Of a stretch of DNA of 64,000 nucleotides, positions 9,254-17,862 are shown piece after piece. The DNA is taken from assembly GCA_964353185.1 (NCBI GenBank), contig CAYGUV010000009.1:26899-90898 (forward strand), given 5' to 3'. Each line of letters begins with the position of its first letter. Positions within the stretch are counted from its first letter, which is position 1. The notes under the pieces were generated by a model. That model saw only the letters and a list, made by a program, of their open reading frames with translations, was not told where the DNA came from and searched no databases. This DNA comes from GCA-2708415 sp964353185 (lineage in GTDB: Bacteria > Pseudomonadota > Alphaproteobacteria > Micavibrionales > Micavibrionaceae). The position numbers and the translations under genes are program-made.

Positions 9254-9915
9254 TTGAGTAATATTTTTATTTCCATTATTATTCAGTCTATAATGAAGAA
9301 TTGTATATTGATGAATGCCTTTTTAGCATATTGAAACAAACCCTTTCGAATATTGAAATTATATGTGTAGATGATTGTTCTACTAATAAATCTTATGATA
9401 TTTTAAAAAATTATCAGGCATCAAATATTCAAATAAAATTATTTCAAATGGAAAAAATTATATTCTTATGTTGAATTCATTTGCGATTGCCCTTGAGAAA
9501 AATCCACATATGCATCTCACTATTCTGGATGATGGGGTGGAATTTAAAAATTTAGTGAAACATAGAGATTTTTTAAATTTACAGTCAAACGTTACTTTTA
9601 AAGGGAAAGTTAGCAATGTTTTTGCTTTTATGCAGCATGCAGATATTTTGTCGCTAACATCTTTATATGAAGGATTGCCAACGGTTATTGTAAAATCTTT
9701 GGTCTCAAGCATGCCCCATTGTTTCAACTGATTGTCCGTATGGACCAGCGGAAATTTTAGAGAATAGTAAATATGGTAAGTTAGTAAAATCTTTTTGTTC
9801 CAAAGATAATGCTGATGCTTTAGAAAAGTCTCTTGGTTAAGAAAGGAAATCTAAATTTTTTTATCAATTAAGAGCACTGGATTTTGAAATAAATAAATCT
9901 GTATATAAAACATAA
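9254..9915 (+). pseudogene. Decayed chimeric glycosyltransferase (GT2 head, GT4 tail)
   Basis: The region encodes recognisable but broken glycosyltransferase pieces. The first part reads IFISIII, then after a frameshift near 9288 YNEELYIDECLFSILKQT, then IEIICVDDCS, which is a GT2 N-terminus. From about 9447 it switches to a GT4 C-terminal half: NGKNYILMLNSFAIALEKNP, then ADILSLTSLYEGLPTVIVKS. A C4 run at 9714-9717 shifts the frame, after which STDCPYGPAEILENSKYGKL continues. An in-frame TAA at 9838-9840 and a last TAA at 9913-9915 follow. The GT4 N-terminal domain is missing. It looks like two neighbouring genes fused by a deletion and then decayed; it is not expected to work. Confidence 0.8.
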
Positions 9916-9930
9916 ATTTAATGGGAAAAT

Positions 9931-10863
9931 ATGAAAAAAATATTGATTAGTACAATTACATATCAAAGGCCAGAGGGGCTCAATACTCTTTTAAAATCTT
10001 TGACTAAGCAAATCTCGTCTAATCGGGATATGATTGTAGAGATTTGTGTTGTAGATAATGCTTGTATGGATAAAACAGACGCTATTATATCAAGGTATCA
10101 TGAAAAGCCATTTAATATAAAATTACTAAAAGAGAGTAAAAAAGGCATTGTGTATGCTCGAAATTGCGCAGTTAATTACTTTCTATCAAAAGATTTTGAC
10201 GCCATGATTTTTATTGATGATGACGAATGGACAAAAAATGAATTTTGGTTAGAAAATTTGTTCCAAGCTTATCTTAAAACCAATGCCGATATTGTCACAA
10301 GTGATGTTTTTTCTATACCAGAAAATGACTCTATTAAATGGACAGCAAAAGCGCTAGATCGTCAAAAATATATCAGTGATTTGCATCATGTTAAAAATTT
10401 TTATACAGGAAATGTGTTTCTAAAGCGCAAGGTTTTAGAAACTATAAAGCCAGCCTTTGACGAACGATTTGCGCTGACGGGGTCATCTGATTTACATTTT
10501 TGTATGAAGTGCCGCAAAGCAGGATTTAAGATTATTTATACGGATCAAGCGCCTGCATATGAAATTTTTCCGAAAAGTCGGGCAAATATTAAATGGTTTT
10601 TTTTAAGGGGCTTTCGAAATGGAAGTGGGGCATCACGATCAGAAATTTACACAAGTGACAATAAAATAAAAGCAGTTTTAAAATGCTTGTTTTATGCGGC
10701 CGCTCGTTTAATAAAAGGCATTATTATTTTAATAAAAGCTGGCGTCAAAACGGATAAAGGGTTATACGCAACAGGCGTTATGAGAGTGGCTTCATCAATA
10801 GGAACTGTATTAGGATTATTTGGAGTTACGTACGAAGAATATAAAATTATTCATGGAAAATAA
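9931..10863 (+). CDS. Glycosyltransferase, family 2
   Basis: This 310-residue protein opens with KILISTITYQRPEGLNTLLK, then CVVDNACMDKT and IFIDDDEW, the metal-binding acidic motif of GT-A enzymes. The C-terminal part contains a hydrophobic stretch (about residues 250-272) that may attach it to the inner membrane. It sits between the two decayed genes of the locus and is itself intact, which suggests it is still selected for. It probably adds one sugar of the O-unit or capsule repeat; donor and acceptor cannot be deduced. Confidence 0.78.
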   Translation: MKKILISTITYQRPEGLNTLLKSLTKQISSNRDMIVEICVVDNACMDKTDAIISRYHEKPFNIKLLKESKKGIVYARNCAVNYFLSKDFDAMIFIDDDEWTKNEFWLENLFQAYLKTNADIVTSDVFSIPENDSIKWTAKALDRQKYISDLHHVKNFYTGNVFLKRKVLETIKPAFDERFALTGSSDLHFCMKCRKAGFKIIYTDQAPAYEIFPKSRANIKWFFLRGFRNGSGASRSEIYTSDNKIKAVLKCLFYAAARLIKGIIILIKAGVKTDKGLYATGVMRVASSIGTVLGLFGVTYEEYKIIHGK

Positions 10864-10904
10864 ATTTATTAATAAATATAAAATAATTTAAAATTTATGA
10901 GTTT

Positions 10905-11820
10905 ATCCAATTCCAGCTGTATCGTATCATCTAGCGCTTCTTTTATGGCTAATTTCAAAAGGAATATTTTTCTTTGATATTTTTCATACGCTTTAATTAT
11001 TTCCTTTACAGTAATTCCTTTTCAAGTGTCTAAATTATAAGTATGAATACCGCTAGCCTGTTCGTTTTTTCTAAAGCGGCAACATGTACCGCGGCTAAAT
11101 CTGTAACGTGTATATAATCGCGCACGCAAGTCCCATCCTTTTCAGTATAATCATCCCCATAAATATAGACTTTAGATAATTCTGATTTTGCAACCTTACC
11201 AATATAAGGCACTAAATTAACTGGGTTATTATTAGAAAGCTAACCAATTAAACTGCTTTCGTGTGCTCCTACTGGATTAAATTACCTTAGTAAAATTATA
11301 CTCCAATCTTTATGGGCAAAAGATACATCATTTAAAATTTGTTCAATTATATGTTTTGAACGACCATAGGAATTATTAATGTAACTTATGGGCATATCTT
11401 CAGTCATAGGAGCAATATTTTGAGAGCCATAAATATTTGCAGATGAATTGAATATTAAAGTTTTGACGTTATGATTTTCCATTGATTGTAATAAGCAAAG
11501 AGTGTATTAAAAATTATTTTAATAATAATCAAGGGGTTTTTTATAGATTCTTTAACAACTTTTGAACCAGCAAAATGAAGAACTGCCATTGGGTAATATT
11601 TTATAAAAGCTTTATCCAAGACAGATTGATCGCATACATATCCTTTGATCAAGAAAATTTGGTGGCTTTTTGTCATGGTTTTCAATTGATCAAATACTCT
11701 TTGATTAGAATTACTTAAATTATCTATAATTATTGCTATGTAGCCAGCGTTTACTAGCTCTACACAAGTGTGTGAGCCGATCTATCCTAAGCCGCCTGTT
11801 ACGATAATATTTTTATTCAT
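10905..11820 (-). pseudogene. galE: UDP-glucose 4-epimerase (galE) pseudogene
   Basis: Read on the - strand from the ATG at 11820, the product starts MNKNIIVTGGLG, then an in-frame TAG (11782-11784) replaces the Tyr of the GxxGYIGSH NAD-binding motif. GSHTCVELVNAGY continues, followed by AVLHFAGSKVVKESIKNPL and, in other frames, TLIFNSSANIYGSQN, NNSYGRSKHIIEQIL and DGTCVRDYIHVTDLAAVHVA. The C-terminal end is reached only through further stops and frameshifts, and the last part is lost. All are hallmarks of GalE, which interconverts UDP-glucose and UDP-galactose. Several independent lesions argue against a sequencing error. A working copy may exist elsewhere. Confidence 0.88.
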
Positions 11821-11886
11821 TAAAATAATTTACCTTTACAAAATATCCTATCAAATTGAATATTAAGACGTTATTATCTTTCTTAC

Positions 11887-13203
11887 ATGAAAAAATCTAT
11901 AAAAGACGAATTAGTTAAGAATTTATCGGATAAAAGTGCCGTTATTGGTATTATGGGCCTTGGATATGTGGGGTTACCGCTCATGCTGCGCTATCATGCT
12001 GTCGGATATTCAGTTATTGGATTTGATGTTGATCAGTCTAAAATTGATAAATTGGCTTTGGGTGAAAGCTATATCGAACATATTAGTGATGAATCTATAA
12101 AAGATTCCCTTGATGATAAATGGAATACGACGACAGATTTTTCAAAAATTATGGATGTTGACGCAATTATTTTATGTGTGCCGACCCCTCTTAATAAATT
12201 TAGAGAGCCTGATTTAAGCTATGTTTTGAATACTTTAGAGTCAGCGCTGCCTTACCTTAAAAAAGGTCAGGTTGTTTCATTGGAAAGCACAACGTACCCT
12301 GGCACCACTGAAGAAGAGCTGCTTCCAAGAATTGAATCAAAAGATTTTACGGTGGGGGATGATATATTCTTAATATATTCTCCAGAGCGGGAAGATCCAG
12401 GGAACATAAGTTTTAAAACTCATACTATTCCCAAGGTCGTTGGCGGCCATACAAAAAATTGTCTGGATGTTGGAATTTCTTTATATAATCAAGCCATTGA
12501 CCAAATTGTTCCTGTGAGCTCGACAAAAGCGTCTGAGATGACGAAATTATTAGAAAACATACATCGTGCCGTTAATATTGGTTTGGTCAATGAAATGAAA
12601 ATTGTGGCAGATCGGATGGGAATTGATATCTTTGAGGTTATTGACGCGGCCGCAACAAAACCATTTGGTTTTACCGCTTATTATCCAGGGCCAGGTTTAG
12701 GGGGACATTGCATTCCAATAGATCCATTCTATTTAACATGGAAAGCGCGGGAATATGGAGTTCATACACGCTTTATTGAATTGGCGGGTGAATTAAATGC
12801 ATCTATGCCTGACTATGTGATTTCTAAATTGATGAATGGTTTAAATGAAAGAGGTAAACCTTTAAAAAGTAGTCGTATATTAATTTTAGGTATAGCCTAT
12901 AAAAAGAATGTGGATGACGACCGTGAATCGCCCTGTATTGAGATTTTAGATAAATTAATATTAAAAGGAGCGGAGGTTGAATATTCTGATCCTCACATTC
13001 CTAAATTTAAAAAGAAGCGTGATTATGATTATGATTTAAAAAGTATAAGCTTAACGCCAGATTCTGTGGCTTCTTATGATGCTGTAATTTTGGCGACAGA
13101 TCATGATGGATTTAATTATAAAATGATTGAAGAACATGCAAACCTAATTATTGATACCCGAGGTAAATTCCGCGATAATAATCTTAAAATTATTAAATCT
13201 TAA
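11887..13203 (+). CDS. UDP-N-acetyl-hexosamine dehydrogenase (WbpA/WbpO/TviB-like)
   Basis: This 438-residue enzyme of the UDP-glucose/GDP-mannose dehydrogenase family oxidises the C6 hydroxyl of a UDP-sugar to a carboxylate using two NAD+. The NAD-binding motif GIMGLGYVGLPL is near residue 20. CVPTPL and SLESTTYPGTTEE follow, then YSPEREDPG, and GPGLGGHCIPIDPFYLTWKA holds the catalytic Cys and gives the WbpA/TviB flavour rather than UDP-glucose dehydrogenase. The C-terminal domain has ILGIAYKKNVDDDRESP. It would supply a uronic acid such as UDP-GlcNAcA for the surface polysaccharide. The gene follows the galE remnant and is intact. Confidence 0.85.
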   Translation: MKKSIKDELVKNLSDKSAVIGIMGLGYVGLPLMLRYHAVGYSVIGFDVDQSKIDKLALGESYIEHISDESIKDSLDDKWNTTTDFSKIMDVDAIILCVPTPLNKFREPDLSYVLNTLESALPYLKKGQVVSLESTTYPGTTEEELLPRIESKDFTVGDDIFLIYSPEREDPGNISFKTHTIPKVVGGHTKNCLDVGISLYNQAIDQIVPVSSTKASEMTKLLENIHRAVNIGLVNEMKIVADRMGIDIFEVIDAAATKPFGFTAYYPGPGLGGHCIPIDPFYLTWKAREYGVHTRFIELAGELNASMPDYVISKLMNGLNERGKPLKSSRILILGIAYKKNVDDDRESPCIEILDKLILKGAEVEYSDPHIPKFKKKRDYDYDLKSISLTPDSVASYDAVILATDHDGFNYKMIEEHANLIIDTRGKFRDNNLKIIKS

Positions 13204-13269
13204 ACTTAATTATTCTAAGTAAAATTTTTTTGCAATATTATAACCATTTATAAAATTTACTGGAAATTT

Positions 13270-14031
13270 ATGCTACAGACAGATTGTTCTTTTTTAGTTT
13301 CAATTATAATGCCGTCTTATAATTGTGAATCTTTTATCCAAGCAAGCATAGAATCTGTTATTGCGCAGGAATATGAAAATTGGGAGCTGCTTATTTCTGA
13401 TGATTGCTCTAGTGACGGAACATTAGAAATTGTTAAATCTTATTGTGATAAAGATATTCGTATATCTTTAATAACGAGTAATAAAAACCTTGGGCCTGCC
13501 TTAAGCCGTAATAAAGCAATAGAAAAGGCCAAAGGGCGCTTTATCGCCTTTCTTGATAGTGATGATCTTTGGGCTCCTCAAAAGCTATCAAAACAAATTC
13601 CTTTTATAGTAAATAATAAGATCGCTTTATGCTATACACGCTATGATAGCATTGATGAGGAGGGGAAACTTGTAAAGCAGGCCCCGATTATACCATCGAA
13701 TATCGATTATAATGGTTTGCTTAAAAATCAGATTATAGGATGCCTAACTGCAATTTATGATACTGAGCTTTGTGGGAAAGTTTTTATGCCGATTATTCAA
13801 AAACGTCAAGATTTTGGTTTATGGCTTAGAATACTTAAGCAAGGCCATATTGCATATTGTCTTGATGAAGTTGTTGCAACATATCGAATTCGACAAAATT
13901 CTTTGTCCAGTAACAAAATAACAGCTATTCGTTACACATGGAAGCTATTTAGGGAAATAGAAAATTTATCACTACTAAAATCATCTTATTGCCTTATGAA
14001 TTGTATTTCTAACAGATTAAAGCGGCAGTAG
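13270..14031 (+). CDS. Glycosyltransferase, family 2 (WfgS/WfeV type)
   Basis: A 253-residue GT-A glycosyltransferase. Seen are VSIIMPSYNCESFIQASIES at the N-terminus, WELLISDDCSSDGTLEIV with the conserved nucleotide-binding Asp, KNLGPALSRNKAIEKAKG, and AFLDSDDLWAPQKL carrying the DxD motif. RQDFGLWLRILKQG with the catalytic-base Asp follows near residue 180. This arrangement is common in O-antigen clusters. It ends the surface-polysaccharide locus on this side. Donor and acceptor sugars are unknown. Confidence 0.82.
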   Translation: MLQTDCSFLVSIIMPSYNCESFIQASIESVIAQEYENWELLISDDCSSDGTLEIVKSYCDKDIRISLITSNKNLGPALSRNKAIEKAKGRFIAFLDSDDLWAPQKLSKQIPFIVNNKIALCYTRYDSIDEEGKLVKQAPIIPSNIDYNGLLKNQIIGCLTAIYDTELCGKVFMPIIQKRQDFGLWLRILKQGHIAYCLDEVVATYRIRQNSLSSNKITAIRYTWKLFREIENLSLLKSSYCLMNCISNRLKRQ

Positions 14032-14103
14032 ATTTTATCTTAAATCAAGTGAATCTATATTAATAAGAATTTAGTCTTTTTAAGAGATCATTTTATTTTC
14101 TTG

Positions 14104-14128
14104 TGAACTTATCTTGTCTGACGGCGTT
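14104..14128 (+). promoter_or_regulatory. EcfG-like (general stress sigma) promoter candidate
   Basis: TGAAC at 14104-14108 and CGTT at 14125-14128 are 16 bases apart. The alphaproteobacterial EcfG consensus is GGAAC, 16-17 bases, CGTT, so this matches at all but one position. It lies about 47 bases before the DUF2383 gene start, a plausible leader length, and general stress control fits that gene family. The call rests on pattern match only. Confidence 0.45.
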
Positions 14129-14174
14129 GTATTAGTGATGTTCAAATTAAACACTCAAACAAAAGGAGAGAATA

Positions 14175-14612
14175 ATGGAAGAACAAGAAAAAAATACAAT
14201 GAAAGATTTACTTATACGCTTGGTTGATAGCCGGGAAGGTTATAAAGATGCCGCAGAAAATGCAGAGCAGGAACGCCATAAAAAAATGTTTAGCGACTTA
14301 TCACAAAAACGTGGAAAGTATGCGGAAGAAATACGTAAGGCACTTTCGGCACACGGTGAACAATATGACACAGATGGGTCATTTGAGGCAGGCGTTCATA
14401 GATTTTTCATGAACATTAAAGATAAACTTGGTGGAGATGACGAAGAGTTGATGGAATCAATCCTTACTGGTGAAAGCAATCTTTTAGAGCAATATGAAGG
14501 TGCTATAAAGTCTTGTAAGACAGACACTATTATCTTAGAAAAACTTCAAAAACAACAAAAAGAAGTTATTACAAATTACAAATTATTAGAAGCAAAAGAA
14601 GAAGCCGCATAA
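14175..14612 (+). CDS. PA2169/DUF2383-like four-helix-bundle protein
   Basis: This 145-residue, highly charged, all-helical protein resembles the PA2169/DUF2383 family, which shares the ferritin-like four-helix fold. MKDLLIRLVDSREGYKDAAE matches the start of the family, and HRFFMNIKDKLGGDDEELME lies in the middle. It has no signal peptide. A good ribosome-binding site (AAAGGAGAG) lies just before the ATG. The function of the family is not established; members are often stress-induced, which fits the EcfG-like promoter upstream. A strong bidirectional terminator follows. Confidence 0.7.
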   Translation: MEEQEKNTMKDLLIRLVDSREGYKDAAENAEQERHKKMFSDLSQKRGKYAEEIRKALSAHGEQYDTDGSFEAGVHRFFMNIKDKLGGDDEELMESILTGESNLLEQYEGAIKSCKTDTIILEKLQKQQKEVITNYKLLEAKEEAA

Positions 14613-14631
14613 TAATTTAGTCGTATTTTTC

Positions 14632-14660
14632 AAAATGAGCCTTTTTAGGCTCATTTTTTG
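14632..14660. terminator. Bidirectional intrinsic terminator
   Basis: AAAATGAGCC (14632-14641) pairs perfectly with GGCTCATTTT (14648-14657) around a TTTTTA loop. A-rich and T-rich flanks let it work both ways. It separates the convergent DUF2383 gene and the protease gene at 14669-15136. Confidence 0.88.
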
Positions 14661-14668
14661 TTTTTGCT

Positions 14669-15136
14669 TCATAAACCATAATGTTTATCGGCGTCTAATT
14701 GTTTCCCTAACAAATATGATTTTGTGGGGTCGACAATAAAGTTAGCTTTTCTTAAAGCGTCACGCCCTAAAAGCATTCTAAAAGCCATACTGTGTCTAGA
14801 GGTTAATGTAATCTCGGCATTAATAGTTGTATCGTTTAAAAGAAGTTCTGTTTGAATAACATATCGACTTTCACGTTCGCCATTAGAGCTGGTAATTACT
14901 CTCTGATCTAAGACTTTAGCGGAGCAAATTCTTTCTAATTTGTGGTTTTTTTGCAAGGGGTGAACCTTAAATCGGACATGTTTTTCACCATCTTCAACAA
15001 ATGTTTCAATATCATATGCATGAAGCGCAGATGTTTTTGCACCCGTATCAATTTTGGCTTTTATAGCAGGGAGGTTTAGCGCTGGCAATGAACACCATTC
15101 TTGCCATCCAATAATCTTTTTTTCTTTTTTATTCAT
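14669..15136 (-). CDS. RimB-like retropepsin-type aspartic protease (PF05618/COG4067)
   Basis: The 155-residue product belongs to the family once called ATP-dependent zinc protease, now regarded as retropepsin-like. IGWQEWCSLPALNLPAIKAK leads into IDTGAKTSALHA, which holds the catalytic DTG triad. RYVIQTELLL and FRMLLGRDAL correspond to the later strands. In related bacteria it is often linked to rimK (ribosomal protein S6 glutamate ligase); no rimK is seen here. It is cytoplasmic, with no signal peptide. The family is clear; the substrate is inferred. Confidence 0.78.
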   Translation of the reverse strand: MNKKEKKIIGWQEWCSLPALNLPAIKAKIDTGAKTSALHAYDIETFVEDGEKHVRFKVHPLQKNHKLERICSAKVLDQRVITSSNGERESRYVIQTELLLNDTTINAEITLTSRHSMAFRMLLGRDALRKANFIVDPTKSYLLGKQLDADKHYGL

Positions 15137-15253
15137 AGACGATCTTTTTAAGGCTTTCTCTTAATTTATCTACCTTTATTATATAATTTCTAGCGCGAGG
15201 GGTGTGAAATAAGTAAAAATTGCATTTTTTATTATCTTTGAAAGCAAAAAAAT

Positions 15254-15286
15254 GTCCGAAAATCTAAATAATAGACCTTCGGACAA
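15254..15286. repeat. Inverted repeat in the 363-base gap before the RTX gene
   Basis: TGTCCGAA (15254-15261) and TTCGGACA (15279-15286) are perfect complements around a 17-base centre that has a small inner TCTA/TAGA match. No T-run follows, so it is not a typical terminator; it could be an operator or an RNA hairpin. The rest of the gap from 15137 to 15499 is AT-rich and I recognise no gene or clear promoter in it. Confidence 0.45.
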
Positions 15287-15499
15287 TAGCGGTAATAGAG
15301 GGTGTGTACTATTAATATATATTAAATTTGACTTAACGCAAGATAAAAATGCAAAATAATATACCCATATATGCAAAAATAGCATGGCTAAGGACAAAAT
15401 ATCCTTATTTTTAAAGTATTTCGAATTTTATCTATATTTAGCGTTTGTTAAAGCCTTGTTTGTTAGAATTTATTAAGGTTACGAAGGGCTTAGGGTTTA

Positions 15500-17779
15500 A
15501 TGACAAATCAAACTATGACAGAAGTCACACCAGGATGTGGATGTGACGCATGTAATAGTGCTGCTGATGGCATATCTCAGACAGCGCCTACTTACAGCGA
15601 GGATATGTCTTCTTCGACTATATATTCCAGCAGCGCTTTCGAAAATAATACAGCGAGCGAATCTAAAGCAAATCAACTGCAAAGTGGAGCAGAATGGTCT
15701 GAGCAAAACTTAAGCTATAGTTTCTTAAATTTTGTTCCAAGTTATTATGCATCAAACCCAAGCGCACAAAACAGCACCAATTCTTTTGTTTCATTTACCG
15801 CTGCGATGGAAAATGCCGCGCGCGATGTGCTTGATTTAATTGAAAGTTATACCAATCTTACATTTAATGAAGTTCAACATACATCATCAGACGTAGGAAC
15901 CATTACATTTGGCCGTTCGGACATGGGGGCGACCATTGCAGGACGTGCTTATTATCCAAGCACAAACCCAGTGGGTGGTGATATTTGGATGCGTAGACAA
16001 TTCGCTGATAGTGAATATGAAAAAGGAGAGAGTGCGCTAAAAACTGTTATCCATGAGGTCGGCCATGCATTGGGATTAAACCATAGCTTTGATTCTGGCC
16101 TAAGCGGTGCTGAAAATTCTTATTTATATACAGTCATGGCCTATTCTAATACCAATCCTTGGTCTGGTAATTATCCAACCACATTTATGATGTATGACAT
16201 TGCGTCGTTACAAAACACCTATGGTGTAAATACGTCTTATAATAATGGTGATACAGTATACAATCTTGAAAGTGGTAAAATTTGGACTTTATGGGATGCT
16301 GGCGGTAACGACACCTTAAATGGTGCCAGTCTAGTTGATAATCTTGTTTTAAATCTTAACGAAGCAACATTTAGCTCTGTTGGTTTAACAGATAACATGG
16401 CAATTGCATTTAATGTAACGATTGAAAATGCAACGGGTGGATCAGGTGATGATATTTTGGTTGGGAATGACGCCGATAATATATTAATCGGTAATGCTGG
16501 GAATGATGCGTTTTACGAAAGTGGTGGCAATGACATCATTGATGGTGGAGATGGTGATGATATGGCTGTTTACACGACAGCCTTATCACAATTTTCTGTT
16601 CTAATTTTAAATAGCTTCACTATTTCTTTGCAGCATACCGCAAATTTTGTCACTAACACATTGTCATATATTGAAAATTTTGTTTTTAACAGCGTTAGGT
16701 ACAGTTTTGCTGAGTTAGAAAGCCTTTATGGAGCAATAAACGAAATTTTTGGCACAACTGGCACCAATACGATAAACGGTACGAGCGATGATGACCATAT
16801 TTATGCCTATAGTGGTGGAGATACCGTTAATGCAGGAAGTGGCAACGATATAATCGAGGGTGGTAGTGGTAATGACCGTTTATTTGGAGGGTCTGGGAGC
16901 GATACACTTTATGGTGGTGAGGGACGAGACACCCTGTATGGTAACAACGGTAACGATACAATTTATGGTGATAACGGACATGATTTTGTAAATGGCGGAT
17001 CGGGTGATGATATTATTTATGGTGGAGAAGGAAGTGATAGTCTTCGTGGTAATGGCGATAATGATACAATTTCAGGCGGCTTAGATAATGATTATTTATA
17101 TGGTGACTTTGGCGATGACATTATCACAGGGGACGAAGGAAATGATTGGCTTGATGGGGGTGAGGGGGATGACGTGCTTGATGGTGACATTGGTGATGAT
17201 TTCCTTACAGGCGGAAATGGAAATGATGTTTTAACAGGCGCGGAGGGTTCTGATCGTCTTCAAGGCGGTAATGGGAATGATTTTTTAGATGCTGGCATTG
17301 GAAATGATCTATTATATGGAGGTGGCGGTAACGACATATTAAATGGTGGCGATGGTAACGATAAATTATATGGTAATGATGGGCGTGATGAATTATTTGG
17401 TGGGGCAGGGAATGACTTGCTCAAAGGTGGTAATAACAATGATATATTAGATGGCGGTACTGGAACGAATAGATTATATGGCGGTGATGGTTCGGATATA
17501 TTTATTTTAGGATCAGATAGTTCAGACCAGACATTTATTATGGATTTTAATCGTCATAAAGATCATCTTGATTTAACAGATGTTTTATCAAGCTATAATG
17601 CGGTGACAGATGACATTAATGACTTTATTCAGCTAACTCAGGTTGGGGTTTATACACAGCTAGCGGTCGATCAAGATGGGGCCGCTGGTGGAGCTAACTT
17701 CACGACTTTGGCGCAAGTGAGGCGTGCAGATGGACTTAGTGCTAATGACTTAGAAGATAATGGAACCCTTATTTTTTAA
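15500..17779 (+). CDS. RTX metallopeptidase, serralysin-like (M10), type I secretion substrate
   Basis: 759 residues. The N-terminal part carries the zinc motif HEVGHALGLNH (H185, E186, H189, H195) and a Met-turn-like YTVMAYS, as in M10 peptidases, with ARDVLDLIESYTNLTF before it. A first short RTX patch is near residues 315-355. The main block runs from residue 421 to 663 as 27 consecutive nonapeptides of GGxGxDxLx type, which bind calcium and form a beta-roll outside the cell. The C-terminal 90 residues (FIMDFNRHKDHLDLTDVL) fit a type I secretion signal domain. There is no Sec signal. No ABC exporter or membrane fusion protein is encoded in the window. The N-terminus has an unusual CGCDAC cluster. 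Confidence 0.9.
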   Translation: MTNQTMTEVTPGCGCDACNSAADGISQTAPTYSEDMSSSTIYSSSAFENNTASESKANQLQSGAEWSEQNLSYSFLNFVPSYYASNPSAQNSTNSFVSFTAAMENAARDVLDLIESYTNLTFNEVQHTSSDVGTITFGRSDMGATIAGRAYYPSTNPVGGDIWMRRQFADSEYEKGESALKTVIHEVGHALGLNHSFDSGLSGAENSYLYTVMAYSNTNPWSGNYPTTFMMYDIASLQNTYGVNTSYNNGDTVYNLESGKIWTLWDAGGNDTLNGASLVDNLVLNLNEATFSSVGLTDNMAIAFNVTIENATGGSGDDILVGNDADNILIGNAGNDAFYESGGNDIIDGGDGDDMAVYTTALSQFSVLILNSFTISLQHTANFVTNTLSYIENFVFNSVRYSFAELESLYGAINEIFGTTGTNTINGTSDDDHIYAYSGGDTVNAGSGNDIIEGGSGNDRLFGGSGSDTLYGGEGRDTLYGNNGNDTIYGDNGHDFVNGGSGDDIIYGGEGSDSLRGNGDNDTISGGLDNDYLYGDFGDDIITGDEGNDWLDGGEGDDVLDGDIGDDFLTGGNGNDVLTGAEGSDRLQGGNGNDFLDAGIGNDLLYGGGGNDILNGGDGNDKLYGNDGRDELFGGAGNDLLKGGNNNDILDGGTGTNRLYGGDGSDIFILGSDSSDQTFIMDFNRHKDHLDLTDVLSSYNAVTDDINDFIQLTQVGVYTQLAVDQDGAAGGANFTTLAQVRRADGLSANDLEDNGTLIF

Positions 17780-17862
17780 AAATATGTAGGAATCTTTTAT
17801 AAAATTACTTATTGTCTTTTACTAAATATATAATAATTAAATTTTAACATAAGATTATAAAT

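Noticed and set aside
16770..17490. Tandem DNA repeat that might look like a repeat array
   Set aside because: The periodicity is 27 bases and follows the RTX nonapeptide code; it is part of the peptidase gene, not a CRISPR or satellite.
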